Positions 52,085 to 60,542 of a stretch of 64,000 nt of DNA are shown piece after piece. How positions within the stretch are numbered: the first letter of the stretch is position 1; every line of letters begins with the position of its first letter. The translations under genes and the position numbers were made by a program. Location: positions 620,001-684,000 of the forward strand of contig NZ_WQCG01000003.1 in the NCBI RefSeq assembly GCF_013032505.1, read 5' to 3'. The notes beneath the pieces were generated by a model that saw only the letters and a program-made list of their open reading frames with translations, was not told the origin of the DNA and searched no databases. This DNA comes from Ruegeria atlantica (GTDB taxonomy: Bacteria; Pseudomonadota; Alphaproteobacteria; Rhodobacterales; Rhodobacteraceae).

Positions 52085-54124
52085 TCAAGTGTTGCGCGCG
52101 CCTCGGCCGACGGCGCGGGACATTTGCGCCGCAATCTGGCCTTTGGATGCCTTGAAGGCCGCCGGGTCGGGTGTCTGGATGTAGACATTTACCGGCCGCC
52201 CGCCGTCGGGGTTTCCGCGCTTCACAACCTTGATATTTTCGTCCGCAGATACGCGAAACGCGGCGACGTTGCGGTCAATGCCGGATCGTCCGGTGACCTC
52301 CATTTCGCCGCCGGTATCCATGCCCAAAAGACCCTTGGCGAAACCGCCAATACTGGACAGGAAGCCGCCGCCACCGCCGCCGCCGAAACCGCCCAGGAGG
52401 TTCCCAGCCAAATCCGCCAGGGCGGACCCGATAGGGTCAAAAACCTGGGTCAAAACGTCGTCAAGGACACGATCACCCCAATCAAGAATGAACCCCCTGA
52501 AATCGTCCAGGGTCAAACGGCCATCGTCAAACATGCCAACCAGGGCTTGCGTAATGGCCTTACTGTCCTCCTCGAATTCGTCTTTAACCTCGGACACCTC
52601 TTTTTTGAGGCCGCCCAGGCTACCCTTGAGACGTTCGGCCGGGACAATCGGCGTTAGCAGGCCATCACCAAATGAAACCGTTCCACCCTCGGCCGATTCC
52701 AGGGCCTCCTCGAGTGTGCGGATATTCTCCTCGGTCAGCTTTAGCTGTTCCGTCATATCCTCATCAGCTTCAAGCAACCGTTGCCGCTCCACCAGGAGGT
52801 CCGCCAGGGCTTGCTGTTCCTCCTCGAACCGCTCGGCATTTATCGGGACCGCAACGTCAATGGCGGGGAAGCCCAAGGAATTCAGACCCGCTTGGGTGCG
52901 CTCAATCTGTTCCGTTAGGTTCGCGTATTCATCCGAACCCAGCGCCAGGGCGCGGTGTTCCGCAATGATCGCGGCCACGTTTTCGTGGCGGGCGCGGGCC
53001 TCGGCCAGTTTTTTCCGGGCGGCGTCAACCGACATTGTGGTGTTTGTTCCCAATGCCTGGGCCAACAATTGGGATTGCGTGATTTCATCGCCTAACGCCT
53101 GGGTCAGGACGTCCGTGGACGCGGCCGCGTTGTCCGTCTCAGGCCACAGGGCCGCCATGACGCCGATTGCAGCGCCAACCCCCGCAATCACCAGGCCAAC
53201 GGGGCCGGTCAGGGCTGTTAAGGCAATCGACAAACCACCCAGCGCCAAGGCCAGGGGACCGGCCGCAGCGGTCACCAGGCCCATGACGACAACCGTTTTT
53301 TGCATCGGTTCCGGCAGCGATTGAAAACCGCTTACCATTTCGCGGAAAAATCCGGTGATCGGTGGCAGCAATTCAGCGACCACCGCGCCCACCTCCTCTT
53401 TCAGATCGCCCCAAGCGTTGGACAGTTGCGCCATTGCGCCCAGGCCAGCCTCGGCCGCCGCCTGGGCCTGGCCCCCATATTGCTTTTCCAACTCCTCGAG
53501 GATCAGGTTTTGCGCGGCGGCGATTTCGCCCGTTTCGGCCAGGGCCTTAATGACCTTGGCTTGATCCTGGGAAAACGTAATCCCGGCGCGGGACATGGCG
53601 GACAGACCCTTGACCGGATCATTCAACGCCTTGCCCAGCATGATAGAGGCCGATTGCAAGTCACCGTCCAGGGTGGTTGCCAGGTCCAGGGCGCGCTCCT
53701 GGGCCATCAAGAATTGATCACCCGCAATGTTCGTGAAGGTCAAAAGCTGCGCGGTGACCCCGTTTAGGATTTCCTCGTCCCCGAACCGGGTTATTCCCTG
53801 CAACGCCGTTGCCTGGCGCAATAGCGCCTCAGTGCTGAGTTGCGCCGCGCCGCCCGTGGCCTTGATCGCCTGGGCCACCTTGGCCTCGGCCTGTTCTTGT
53901 TGGTCGTAAAGGGACAGCGAGTCACGGAACGCTAAAAAGATCGGCGCAGTTGCCGCCGTGGCGGCCGCTCCAAACCCGACCAGGCCGCGACCCATCCGCA
54001 TAAGCCTGTCCGACGTGGTGGCCGTCAGGCCATCAATGCCGCGCAGATTTGCGCGAACTGCGTCAAAGGCGGCCCCGGTTTCGTCGCGGGCCTTGATTGC
54101 AAAAAACAGATCACGAACGCCCAT
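52085..54124 (-). CDS. Tail tape measure protein
   Basis: This is a 679-residue tape measure protein. The N-terminus (FAIKARDETGAAFDAVRANL, then SDRLMRMGRGLVGFGAA) is typical, a helical part with ARGLSAMSRAGITFSQDQA-like blocks follows, and hydrophobic segments lie near residues 265-330 (VVVMGLVTAAAGPLALALGG). A Gly-rich stretch and LLGMDTGGEMEV are near the C-terminus. The length of this protein sets tail length; by the usual 0.15 nm per residue rule this would be roughly 100 nm. It follows the G/T chaperone genes, as in other siphoviruses. Confidence 0.93.
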   Translation of the reverse strand: MGVRDLFFAIKARDETGAAFDAVRANLRGIDGLTATTSDRLMRMGRGLVGFGAAATAATAPIFLAFRDSLSLYDQQEQAEAKVAQAIKATGGAAQLSTEALLRQATALQGITRFGDEEILNGVTAQLLTFTNIAGDQFLMAQERALDLATTLDGDLQSASIMLGKALNDPVKGLSAMSRAGITFSQDQAKVIKALAETGEIAAAQNLILEELEKQYGGQAQAAAEAGLGAMAQLSNAWGDLKEEVGAVVAELLPPITGFFREMVSGFQSLPEPMQKTVVVMGLVTAAAGPLALALGGLSIALTALTGPVGLVIAGVGAAIGVMAALWPETDNAAASTDVLTQALGDEITQSQLLAQALGTNTTMSVDAARKKLAEARARHENVAAIIAEHRALALGSDEYANLTEQIERTQAGLNSLGFPAIDVAVPINAERFEEEQQALADLLVERQRLLEADEDMTEQLKLTEENIRTLEEALESAEGGTVSFGDGLLTPIVPAERLKGSLGGLKKEVSEVKDEFEEDSKAITQALVGMFDDGRLTLDDFRGFILDWGDRVLDDVLTQVFDPIGSALADLAGNLLGGFGGGGGGGFLSSIGGFAKGLLGMDTGGEMEVTGRSGIDRNVAAFRVSADENIKVVKRGNPDGGRPVNVYIQTPDPAAFKASKGQIAAQMSRAVGRGARNT

Positions 54125-54139
54125 TAGGCCGCCCCTTTC

Positions 54140-54283
54140 TTAGTTGGTTGATTGTGTGGAGGAGAGAAAGGCCACCCAGCCCCGTAATTCCTCGGCGGGA
54201 AGGTCCAGGACCTCCCCAACCGTCTTTTTGAGGTGGAAGGCGACCCGGTAAATATTCCGGGTTTCCGCGTCCTCCTCGATCAG
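54140..54283 (-). CDS. Tail assembly chaperone T extension (expressed by -1 frameshift)
   Basis: This 47-codon open frame lies in the -1 frame relative to the upstream G gene. It is entered at the G stop codon and ends just before the tape measure gene. It reads LIEEDAETRNIYRVAFHLKK and then VGEVLDLPAEELRGWVAFL, which resembles the T domain of tail chaperones. It has no start codon of its own at the beginning. It is predicted to be made only as the 163-residue GT fusion through the GGGAAAC site. Confidence 0.75.
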   Translation of the reverse strand: MIEEDAETRNIYRVAFHLKKTVGEVLDLPAEELRGWVAFLSSTQSTN

Positions 54284-54630
54284 TTTCCCAGCTTGGCGGC
54301 GGGCGTCAGGCCCAGGATTTTCAGCGCCACGCGGGAAACCACTTTCGGGTCAGACCCACCCAGGAAAACCGCCAGGGTTTCCGCATCGTCAGGAAGCAAC
54401 GGCTTGCCGTCTTTGTCGTTCAGGCAAAGAATGCAGGTCAGGGCCATTTGCAGCGACTCGGACTTTCCGCAACGCTGGTTGATTTCCTGGCGCTTTCGCA
54501 GCGTGGGCGGGTCATAATAGGCAACCAGGGGTTTGCCCTCCTCGCCCCACTCGGGGATTTGGATTGTCTGGCCCCGCATCTTGTCGAAATGCGCGCGGGC
54601 GGCCGTTAGGATTGCATCAGAATTGGACAT
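54280..54630 (-). CDS. Tail assembly chaperone G
   Basis: This is a 116-residue cytosolic chaperone for the tape measure protein. It has YYDPPTLRKRQEINQRCGKS and MALTCILCLNDKDGKPLLPD, then FLGGSDPKVVSRVALKILGL, a pattern seen in gene transfer agent and siphovirus chaperones. The start at 54630 has GGAGG upstream. It ends GGA AAC TGA; the last sense codons and the preceding base form a perfect -1 slippery heptamer, so part of the product continues as GT. Confidence 0.85.
   Translation of the reverse strand: MSNSDAILTAARAHFDKMRGQTIQIPEWGEEGKPLVAYYDPPTLRKRQEINQRCGKSESLQMALTCILCLNDKDGKPLLPDDAETLAVFLGGSDPKVVSRVALKILGLTPAAKLGN
54283..54289 (-). promoter_or_regulatory. Programmed -1 ribosomal frameshift site GGGAAAC
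   Basis: On the coding strand the heptamer G GGA AAC follows the X XXY YYZ rule exactly and is followed at once by the G stop codon TGA. Lambda uses GGGAAAG at the same place between genes G and T. Slippage joins G (116 codons) to a 47-codon T frame. Confidence 0.85.
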
Positions 54631-54709
54631 TTGAGCCTCCAAAAAAGCGTCGAATTGTGAGGATGAAACAGGCAACCAGGCCCCACTCGAGGGCCTGGCG
54701 GGGAAGGGT

Positions 54710-55108
54710 TTAGGCTACCGTGCCTTTGGTCAGCGCACCCTTACCGGCAAAGTTGAACGTGATCGCCACCCAGCCGTCCTTGTTCGCGGACAGCGGGGTC
54801 CCGGTGACGACAGCCTGGCCGGAACGGAAATGGCCGCCCGATGCGTCACCGCCTGGGTAGAAATGCAGGTCCACAACGTCGCCCACATCCAGGCCGATTT
54901 GCCCAGCGTCCGACGGGTCGAAATACGCCTCGGCCGAACCGGACCACTTTTTGACCGTGACCTCGTTATCAGCCCAGCTTTCGCCCATGCTGTAACCCTC
55001 GGTTGCGGCCCCTTGTTCGTCCAGGTTCCAGGATTGCAGGTTGCCCACGGATTGACCCGATGCACCCCCCACCTTGATCACGCCGCCGTGGCCGTGAATT
55101 TTTGCCAT
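54710..55108 (-). CDS. Major tail tube protein
   Basis: This is a 132-residue tail tube protein. It has IHGHGGVIKVGGASGQSVGN, SWNLDEQGAATEGYSMGESW, TVKKWSGSAEAYFDPSDAGQ and VVDLHFYPGGDASGGHFRSG, a beta-sandwich pattern typical of tube subunits. The start at 55108 is the second Met, with AAGGACTTGAGA upstream. Position between the joining protein and the chaperones fits. Confidence 0.85.
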   Translation of the reverse strand: MAKIHGHGGVIKVGGASGQSVGNLQSWNLDEQGAATEGYSMGESWADNEVTVKKWSGSAEAYFDPSDAGQIGLDVGDVVDLHFYPGGDASGGHFRSGQAVVTGTPLSANKDGWVAITFNFAGKGALTKGTVA

Positions 55109-55110
55109 TC

Positions 55111-55410
55111 TCAAGTCCTTTCGAGAACTACGCGGGTCAGTCCCGACCCGTCGGGTTGAATGTCTGTGACCCGGTAATTCACACTGTTGATTTCCAGATC
55201 ATCGCCCTGGGCCGCCGTCGCCGGGACTTGCGAGGTTGCCACGGTCAGGACAGGAAGGACGGCCGACGCCCCAACGGTGTCCCCGGAAAGCGCGACCTCG
55301 CGCGCCTCCTCGAAAATTCCGTCCAGGTTCACAAAATCACCGGCCTGGGTGTCCCAGGCGGCGGATTGTCCAAAGTCGGCCGGGTCGAAAAAGACGTCCC
55401 AATCGTCCAT
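55111..55410 (-). CDS. Head-tail joining protein (gpFII-like)
   Basis: This is a 99-residue protein beginning MDDWDVFFDPADFG, like many head-tail joining proteins (the acidic, aromatic N-terminus followed by GIFEEA and a beta domain ending VVLERT). It shares one base with the upstream gene and is followed after two bases by the tail tube gene. By order it corresponds to lambda FII or to an HK97 gp9/gp10-type component. Confidence 0.7.
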   Translation of the reverse strand: MDDWDVFFDPADFGQSAAWDTQAGDFVNLDGIFEEAREVALSGDTVGASAVLPVLTVATSQVPATAAQGDDLEINSVNYRVTDIQPDGSGLTRVVLERT

Positions 55411-55760
55411 TATTCGGCCGGTTTGTTCCCGCCACCGTTGTCACCGGACGCGGCCGGTTCCTTGGGGTCCGGTGCGGCCTTTGTGGGTTCAGCGGCCTTT
55501 GTGGGTTCAGCGGGCTTTTGCGGCTCAACAGGCTTTTGCGGCTCAACGGTTTCCACCTTACCCGCCTGTTTCTTTTTCTGGCGCGCGACGTCGCGGGAAT
55601 GCGGGACAGCCTGTTCCCGATCCTCGAGGCGTTTTGCCAAGGTTTCCCCGACCTCCACGACTTCACCAGCAACGTGTTTCTTGCCGTTATAGGTCAGGCC
55701 GGTTGCCAGCTTGATTTTGACGTCCTTTTCGGGGGTGTCAGCGGTGTTTTTCTTGCTCAT
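55410..55760 (-). CDS. FI-like / head accessory protein with Pro-Lys repeats
   Basis: This is a 116-residue protein. The N-terminal half is a small beta domain (VKIKLATGLTYNGKKHVAGE) and the C-terminal half is low-complexity with repeated EPQKP and EPTKAA units, then a Gly/Asn-rich tail. Position between the major capsid and joining genes suggests a counterpart of lambda FI or a head-completion protein. The start at 55760 (AAGGA upstream) is preferred to 55781. Confidence 0.6.
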   Translation of the reverse strand: MSKKNTADTPEKDVKIKLATGLTYNGKKHVAGEVVEVGETLAKRLEDREQAVPHSRDVARQKKKQAGKVETVEPQKPVEPQKPAEPTKAAEPTKAAPDPKEPAASGDNGGGNKPAE

Positions 55761-55788
55761 GTCAGCGTCCTTTGCGCTCAAATGAAAA

Positions 55789-55812
55789 GCGCGCCCCAGG
55801 ATCGGGACGCGC
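55789..55812 (-). terminator. Rho-independent terminator after the capsid gene
   Basis: GCGCGTCCC pairs with GGGGCGCGC on the coding strand (9 base pairs, one G-U) with a 6-base loop, followed by TTTT. It lies 20 bases beyond the capsid stop codon. It probably lowers transcription into the less abundant tail genes, giving high capsid expression. Confidence 0.75.
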
Positions 55813-55833
55813 GGTGTTCAGGAGGGCCAGGGC

Positions 55834-57738
55834 TTAGGGCTGGTAGTCGCGGCCGTAGGCGAAGGACTTGACGTGGCGGACGCCGAAATCCACGTCCTGG
55901 AATGCCCGGAGGTGGACACCGCCCGACGCCGCCAGGGTGGCGGTGTCCACGGTCAGGTCCAGGCCCGACCACATGGCGATAATGAAGTCCATCCAGTTGC
56001 CCAGGATCATCCCGTTAGCGGGCGAGTTGTTGGACACAACCGAACCGTAACCGTTGACCTCCTGGCCGTTCATCATGAATTCGGCGGTCCCGGCAACTTT
56101 CGGGGTGGATTTCAGGTGGCCCCGCATCATGGCGTTGAACAGGTAGCGCATGGATTCCACGTCCGCGTCGTCCGCGCCGATTTTCGATTCCAGCGCCACA
56201 ACCTCGGCCCAGGTCGGTTGACCGGCGGTTGCAAAATCAACATCCGAAATGCCAGCATCCAGCAGGCCGTCCGGTGCGTCCGTATCCGCATCGCCGTTGA
56301 TACCCACGCGGTCGATTTCCAGGGCCATGATACGGATAAGGTCGTCACGGACCAGGGCCTCAATGTCGGGCGAGGTTTGCAGCATCGCGCGGCGGGTGAT
56401 CGGAACGGCCGCCGCCAGGGTGTGCGGTTGCAGGTTCAGAGTGTTGAACGTGCTTTCCGACTCCGTCGGGTTGCCACCTTCACCGATCCAGTAGGCGGTG
56501 CCGCCGCCGGTCTGGCGCGGGATCGCCACGTTACCTTTAAGGCCGGTCAGGGTCCGCACACCCAAGCGGGTCAGAGCGGCGCGCTTGCGCAACAGGCCAA
56601 TGAACGATCCGTCCTGGTGATCGGTTGCAACCAGGTTACCGCCTGCAGTCGCGGTGCCGACGTTCTGGGCGCGGGTGAAGTCCTGGGCGGACAGAATATC
56701 AGCAGGAACCAGGAGGCCCTTTGCATCGCGGCCCAGGTGGGTTTGCGCGGCGTCCGAAACCTCGATTTCAAACGCGGCCGCCTCACGGGCGCGGGTGTTG
56801 GTCGGATCGGCCAAGAAGCGAACGGCCCGCATCAGCGAGAATTGCTTGATTTCCTTGTCCGTCAGACCGATCTGGGCGTCCCGCGAACGGGTGACCTCGG
56901 CCGTCTCGCTCCCCATGTCGTCCAGGATAGAGCGTTGGAACGCGGCAACCGTGGTTTCACCGTCAATCGCGGCGTCCACCTTTTCGTCGTCCACGTTGAA
57001 CTTGCGGCCCAGGGCGCGGATTTCTTTGGTCCGGGCGCGTTCGGCGCGCAGGTCGTCGCCGTTCGATTTCGGCGCGGCCGCGACGGCGGCAGGCTGGTTG
57101 CGGGTTTCCTGGTTGTCCGCCGGGGTCTGGGTGTCTTTGGGCATGTCTGACCCTTCCTTTTCATCTTTCAGGGAAATTGTGATTTGCGTTTCACCGTCAG
57201 CCGCGCGGCCAATCCCCACGGTGGGGTCGGCTGGTACGGGGCAAAGGGTGATTTCATAGGGACGCCATTGCGCCCGGATGATCCGGCGGCCGGATTCGTC
57301 GTCGTTCCCGACATGGGAAAGGCGAGTCACCTCATAACCGACGGAAACACCCGTGATTTCGCCGTCACGGATGCGCTCAAGGATTTCAGAAGCGCGCGCC
57401 CCTTTGCCGATCCGGCAAATTGCGCGGCCGCGCCCCTCCTCAATCCAGGCTTTTTCGACAACCCCGACCTGGGAGTCGATTGTCTGGGAATGATCCGTCA
57501 CGAGGGCGGCGCGGCCTGACGCCAAACGCGACAGGTCCACCTCCCCCTCGGCATGTCCCAGAACCTCTTGACCGGCGAATTCTTCACCGGACTCGAGGAT
57601 GTATTGGCGGACCACGGGGGCCTCGCTCGAAAATGTGAGGGTCACGCGGCGGTCCTCGCCGTCGCCCTCAGTAGGCGCGCGCGCCTCGAGGACCCCGGCG
57701 CGCACCAGGCGCGCGGGGACCTTGATTTTTTCGGTCAT
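55834..57738 (-). CDS. Fused prohead protease and major capsid protein (HK97-type)
   Basis: This 634-residue polyprotein has an HK97-type serine protease in residues about 1-190 (HSQTIDSQVGVV with the active His, then RIRDGEITGVSVGYEV with the Ser, and RPYEITLCPVPADPTVGIG). A helical delta region with the Q/N-rich linker runs about 200-285. The HK97 major capsid fold follows (LVPADILSAQDFTRAQNVGT, NVAIPRQTGGGTAYWIGEGG, HTLAAAVPITRRAMLQTSPD, MRYLFNAMMRGHLKSTPK). The protease would cleave itself off during prohead maturation. It is encoded as one open frame without internal stops. Confidence 0.92.
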   Translation of the reverse strand: MTEKIKVPARLVRAGVLEARAPTEGDGEDRRVTLTFSSEAPVVRQYILESGEEFAGQEVLGHAEGEVDLSRLASGRAALVTDHSQTIDSQVGVVEKAWIEEGRGRAICRIGKGARASEILERIRDGEITGVSVGYEVTRLSHVGNDDESGRRIIRAQWRPYEITLCPVPADPTVGIGRAADGETQITISLKDEKEGSDMPKDTQTPADNQETRNQPAAVAAAPKSNGDDLRAERARTKEIRALGRKFNVDDEKVDAAIDGETTVAAFQRSILDDMGSETAEVTRSRDAQIGLTDKEIKQFSLMRAVRFLADPTNTRAREAAAFEIEVSDAAQTHLGRDAKGLLVPADILSAQDFTRAQNVGTATAGGNLVATDHQDGSFIGLLRKRAALTRLGVRTLTGLKGNVAIPRQTGGGTAYWIGEGGNPTESESTFNTLNLQPHTLAAAVPITRRAMLQTSPDIEALVRDDLIRIMALEIDRVGINGDADTDAPDGLLDAGISDVDFATAGQPTWAEVVALESKIGADDADVESMRYLFNAMMRGHLKSTPKVAGTAEFMMNGQEVNGYGSVVSNNSPANGMILGNWMDFIIAMWSGLDLTVDTATLAASGGVHLRAFQDVDFGVRHVKSFAYGRDYQP

Positions 57739-57753
57739 GTGGGAACCTCTTGG

Positions 57754-59319
57754 TTATCCGTTTTCGGGATCGGTTTTGCCGTCCCCCGGCTCCTCGGAAA
57801 TGGGCGGGGAAGTGGCAGAGTTGGCCGGATGCCAGGAGGGCAAGGGCAACCCCGCGTCCTCCATCACGCGCAGATCACGGGCGAGGCGTTGGGCCAGTTG
57901 CTCGAAATCCTCGCCACGTTCGGCCACAATGTCGGACGGCGCGCGCAACCCGTTTGCCAGGTCTTTGTCATTTGCCACCGCGTCGTCCTTGGGGTTGACG
58001 GACGCCCAACCGCGCCCCCGCCAGGTGGCGGCCCCCTCGAACTTGTCCGACCTGGAAACGGGCAACGGTGTGCCGTTTGGCAACCGAACCCGACCCGCTA
58101 ACAAAGCCATCGGCAAGAACGACTGGAAAACCGGATCATGTAGGCCCTCGGAAAGGTCGCGCTGAAACACGCGCCATTCGTCGCGCTCCTCGCCCCGTCC
58201 GTCTTTCAGGCTGGAAAAGTTGGCCCCCTCCATATCGGAGGACAAACCGGCATAAGACACGCCCAGGCCAGCAGCGCCGCCGCGTATCATGGATTTCATG
58301 AAACCCGGCATATTGGCGTCCGGGTAATTCGAGGGATTGCCCTTGACGGTGTATCCTGGCGGCAGGTCCACAATGGAACCGGCCTCCATTTCCTCGGGGA
58401 TTTCCTCCTCATCGTCACCCATCGCGGGCATGGGCGCGCCGTCCGGGTCGGTCTTTTCCAGGAACACCATTGCGGACGCGCCGTAGTGTGCGGCGGTCTG
58501 CGCGCTTTCCTCATACTTGGCAAGCATGTTGAAGCGGCGCAAAGCCGTGTGAGACTCCGGGACGCCCAGGGCTTGGCCCGTTTCTGTTTCCCGGATCACA
58601 TGAATTACCTGATCCGCAGGAATGCGCAGACGGTGACGGGTGCGGCCGGTGTGGGCCTCCATTGGGTGACCGTCGAACATATGGAACGCTAGGGGGCGGC
58701 CGTATTTGTTGAACTCCACACCCCCGTCAATATACCGGCCGTCGGACAAGGTTTGCACCAGGTTTAGGTCCAGCAGATCAATTGAAATGGGTTGCACCTG
58801 GTAGCCGTATTTTCCAAAGGCGCGGCCGCGCAATTCCCGCAACAGGAAATTGCCCTCGCGGGCCAGCATGGTTGCGGCGACCTTTTCAACTTTCCACCAG
58901 GAGAGACGGCCGCAAGGGGTGCAGTTGCCCCGCTTGCCCCAATCTTTCCAAGCGTTTTCAATCGCTGTATTCGCCAGGCGGTCGGGTTCCCCGTTGGGGT
59001 TCAGCCCGTTCATTTGCAGCGAAATCCCGTTCCAACCGACCACATGGCGGCGGACCATCATTTCATAGGATTTCAGGTAATCGACGTTCTGGGCGGCCAC
59101 GCGGGCGTGGTTGACCAGGCCCCGCAAATCCATTCGCGTTTGACTACGCGACGAGTCGCCCAGGATATTCCCGAACCCACCGACCAGGCGTCCACCTCGG
59201 GCGGCCTTGAAGCGGCGGACCTGGTGGCGGACTTTCGGTTCAACTCGGGCCGGGTCAGCATCCGGCGCGCGGCCAAACCACCGACCCAGGAGGCCGGGGC
59301 GCTTTTCTATGTCAGCCAT
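57754..59319 (-). CDS. Portal protein, lambda family
   Basis: This is a 521-residue portal of the lambda gpB type: RMDLRGLVNHARVAAQNVDY, NAWKDWGKRGNCTPCGRLSW, RTRHRLRIPADQVIHVIRE, and AGLGVSYAGLSSDMEGANFS followed by DEWRVFQRDLS. It forms the 12-fold DNA entry ring. It overlaps the gpW-like gene by eight bases and precedes the protease-capsid fusion. GTAs have an HK97-type portal, so this is a clear difference. Confidence 0.93.
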   Translation of the reverse strand: MADIEKRPGLLGRWFGRAPDADPARVEPKVRHQVRRFKAARGGRLVGGFGNILGDSSRSQTRMDLRGLVNHARVAAQNVDYLKSYEMMVRRHVVGWNGISLQMNGLNPNGEPDRLANTAIENAWKDWGKRGNCTPCGRLSWWKVEKVAATMLAREGNFLLRELRGRAFGKYGYQVQPISIDLLDLNLVQTLSDGRYIDGGVEFNKYGRPLAFHMFDGHPMEAHTGRTRHRLRIPADQVIHVIRETETGQALGVPESHTALRRFNMLAKYEESAQTAAHYGASAMVFLEKTDPDGAPMPAMGDDEEEIPEEMEAGSIVDLPPGYTVKGNPSNYPDANMPGFMKSMIRGGAAGLGVSYAGLSSDMEGANFSSLKDGRGEERDEWRVFQRDLSEGLHDPVFQSFLPMALLAGRVRLPNGTPLPVSRSDKFEGAATWRGRGWASVNPKDDAVANDKDLANGLRAPSDIVAERGEDFEQLAQRLARDLRVMEDAGLPLPSWHPANSATSPPISEEPGDGKTDPENG

Positions 59320-59887
59320 TGTTGAACCTCATTTTTTTGACGCGCATTCCAGGGTGACGCCCTCGGGCGGCGGCCTGTTCCTCTTGGACCTCGCGCATAA
59401 GGCGCGCGCGGGTGCTGCGTAGGACCTCGAGGGGAACGCGGGTCAGTGACCGGCCCTCGATTGTGTAGGACTCCACGTCCTTAGTGATCCGGTTTTCCAG
59501 AACCGCGTTGATAGCGTCCAACAGCTTTTGCGCCGTGGATCGCGTATCACCCGCCTGGGCCGGATCGGGCGCGACCTCGAGGACCCCGGCGCATACCGTC
59601 TGGCGCGCGCCGTCGGACGTCCTGGTCGCAAACAGCGTCCAGGCGTGGGTCCCGGCCGTCACCTGGGCGGTGACCGATGGAACCACCGAAACCACCCACC
59701 CGTCGGCGTCCGACGTCGCGGGGGCCTGGGTGGCGGTGCCGCCAGCTTTGGGGGCCAGGGTGTAGGAAAGGGAAAAGGCGGCCGAAGGATAGGCCGCCGC
59801 GAAACCATCCGCGCGCCAGGTCCACAGGTCACCCGCCACCAGGCGGGCCGGAATGCCCTGGCCTGGCGTGAATGCGTTGTCCGTCAT
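59312..59887 (-). CDS. gpW-like head completion protein with N-terminal beta domain
   Basis: This is a 191-residue protein. The C-terminal half (KLLDAINAVLENRITKDVES, YTIEGRSLTRVPLEVLRSTR) resembles the lambda gpW / head-tail connector pattern. The N-terminal 100 residues are beta-rich (LWTWRADGFAAAYPSAAFSL, AGTHAWTLFATRTSDGARQT), perhaps an Ig-like surface domain. Its position ahead of the portal matches W between A and B in lambda. The double-domain layout is larger than lambda gpW (68 aa). Confidence 0.7.
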   Translation of the reverse strand: MTDNAFTPGQGIPARLVAGDLWTWRADGFAAAYPSAAFSLSYTLAPKAGGTATQAPATSDADGWVVSVVPSVTAQVTAGTHAWTLFATRTSDGARQTVCAGVLEVAPDPAQAGDTRSTAQKLLDAINAVLENRITKDVESYTIEGRSLTRVPLEVLRSTRARLMREVQEEQAAARGRHPGMRVKKMRFNNG

Positions 59888-59914
59888 GTCAGAACCTCCG
59901 AAAGGTGGGGCGCG

Positions 59915-60460
59915 TCAGGATTGCGCGCGGCTGGCCCGCCAGGCGGCAATGGCCGGGTTTTCGTCCTCCTCGGCCGGATCGTCGGGCGGGGCTGGATCGG
60001 GGATCGCTTCAATTGCGCGGATCGTGTCCACAGTGGCCTGGACCTCGGCCCGGCTACTCGCCCGAAACTGGCGGAATTTGTGGGTTTCGCGCGCGCCGAA
60101 ATAGAACGTCACCACGGCGGCCATGATCCACCAAAGCGGTTCCGGCACATGGGCAAGGCCCTGCATTCGGACGGTGAAGGAAACCGGGTCATTCATCGCG
60201 TAGACGAAAAGGCCCAGCGTCGAAAATGCCAGGACCGGACGCGGCAATCGGTTTAGGCCGTCCACGAACACGTCAAACCAGGATCGCGCGGGGCGGCCAA
60301 ACTCGGCCCCGAATTGCGCCAGGGCGGCCTGGTATGCGGCGGCCTCGGCCTCCTCGCGGGCGGCCTTGTCGCCAACAAAAACGCGGCCCACATCGGCCGC
60401 GCCCTGGGCGATTTGGCTAACGCCTCCACCGCCGAAAATCAGTTTCAAGAGCCGCAGCAA
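59915..60460 (-). CDS. Holin (3TM-type) with TTG start
   Basis: This protein of about 181 residues is of the holin-3TM type. It has an N-terminal amphipathic LLRLLKLIFGGGGVSQIAQG, then helices LPRPVLAFSTLGLFVYAM and PLWWIMAAVVTFYFGARETH with an Arg/His-rich region after. The start is placed at TTG 60460 because AGGAGGG is 6-7 bases upstream and no ATG fits; the longer upstream frame adds residues without homology. It releases the adjacent endolysin. Confidence 0.75.
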   Translation of the reverse strand: MLRLLKLIFGGGGVSQIAQGAADVGRVFVGDKAAREEAEAAAYQAALAQFGAEFGRPARSWFDVFVDGLNRLPRPVLAFSTLGLFVYAMNDPVSFTVRMQGLAHVPEPLWWIMAAVVTFYFGARETHKFRQFRASSRAEVQATVDTIRAIEAIPDPAPPDDPAEEDENPAIAAWRASRAQS

Positions 60461-60542
60461 ATTGCGCCCTCCTATGCTTTGGGTTTGGGTCGGGGGAGTC
60501 GGCCAAGGTTGGCCGTCCAATCGTCGCAAGGATCGTCAACGC

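Noticed and set aside
52230..53324. 364-codon plus-strand frame opposite the tape measure gene
   Set aside because: Its composition (Ser, Arg, Pro-rich) is typical of a shadow frame, and no ribosome site or domain was seen.
55873..57150. 425-codon plus-strand open frame opposite the protease-capsid gene
   Set aside because: It is antisense to a gene with clear protease and capsid motifs. High GC makes long antisense frames common, and the translation has no recognisable domain.
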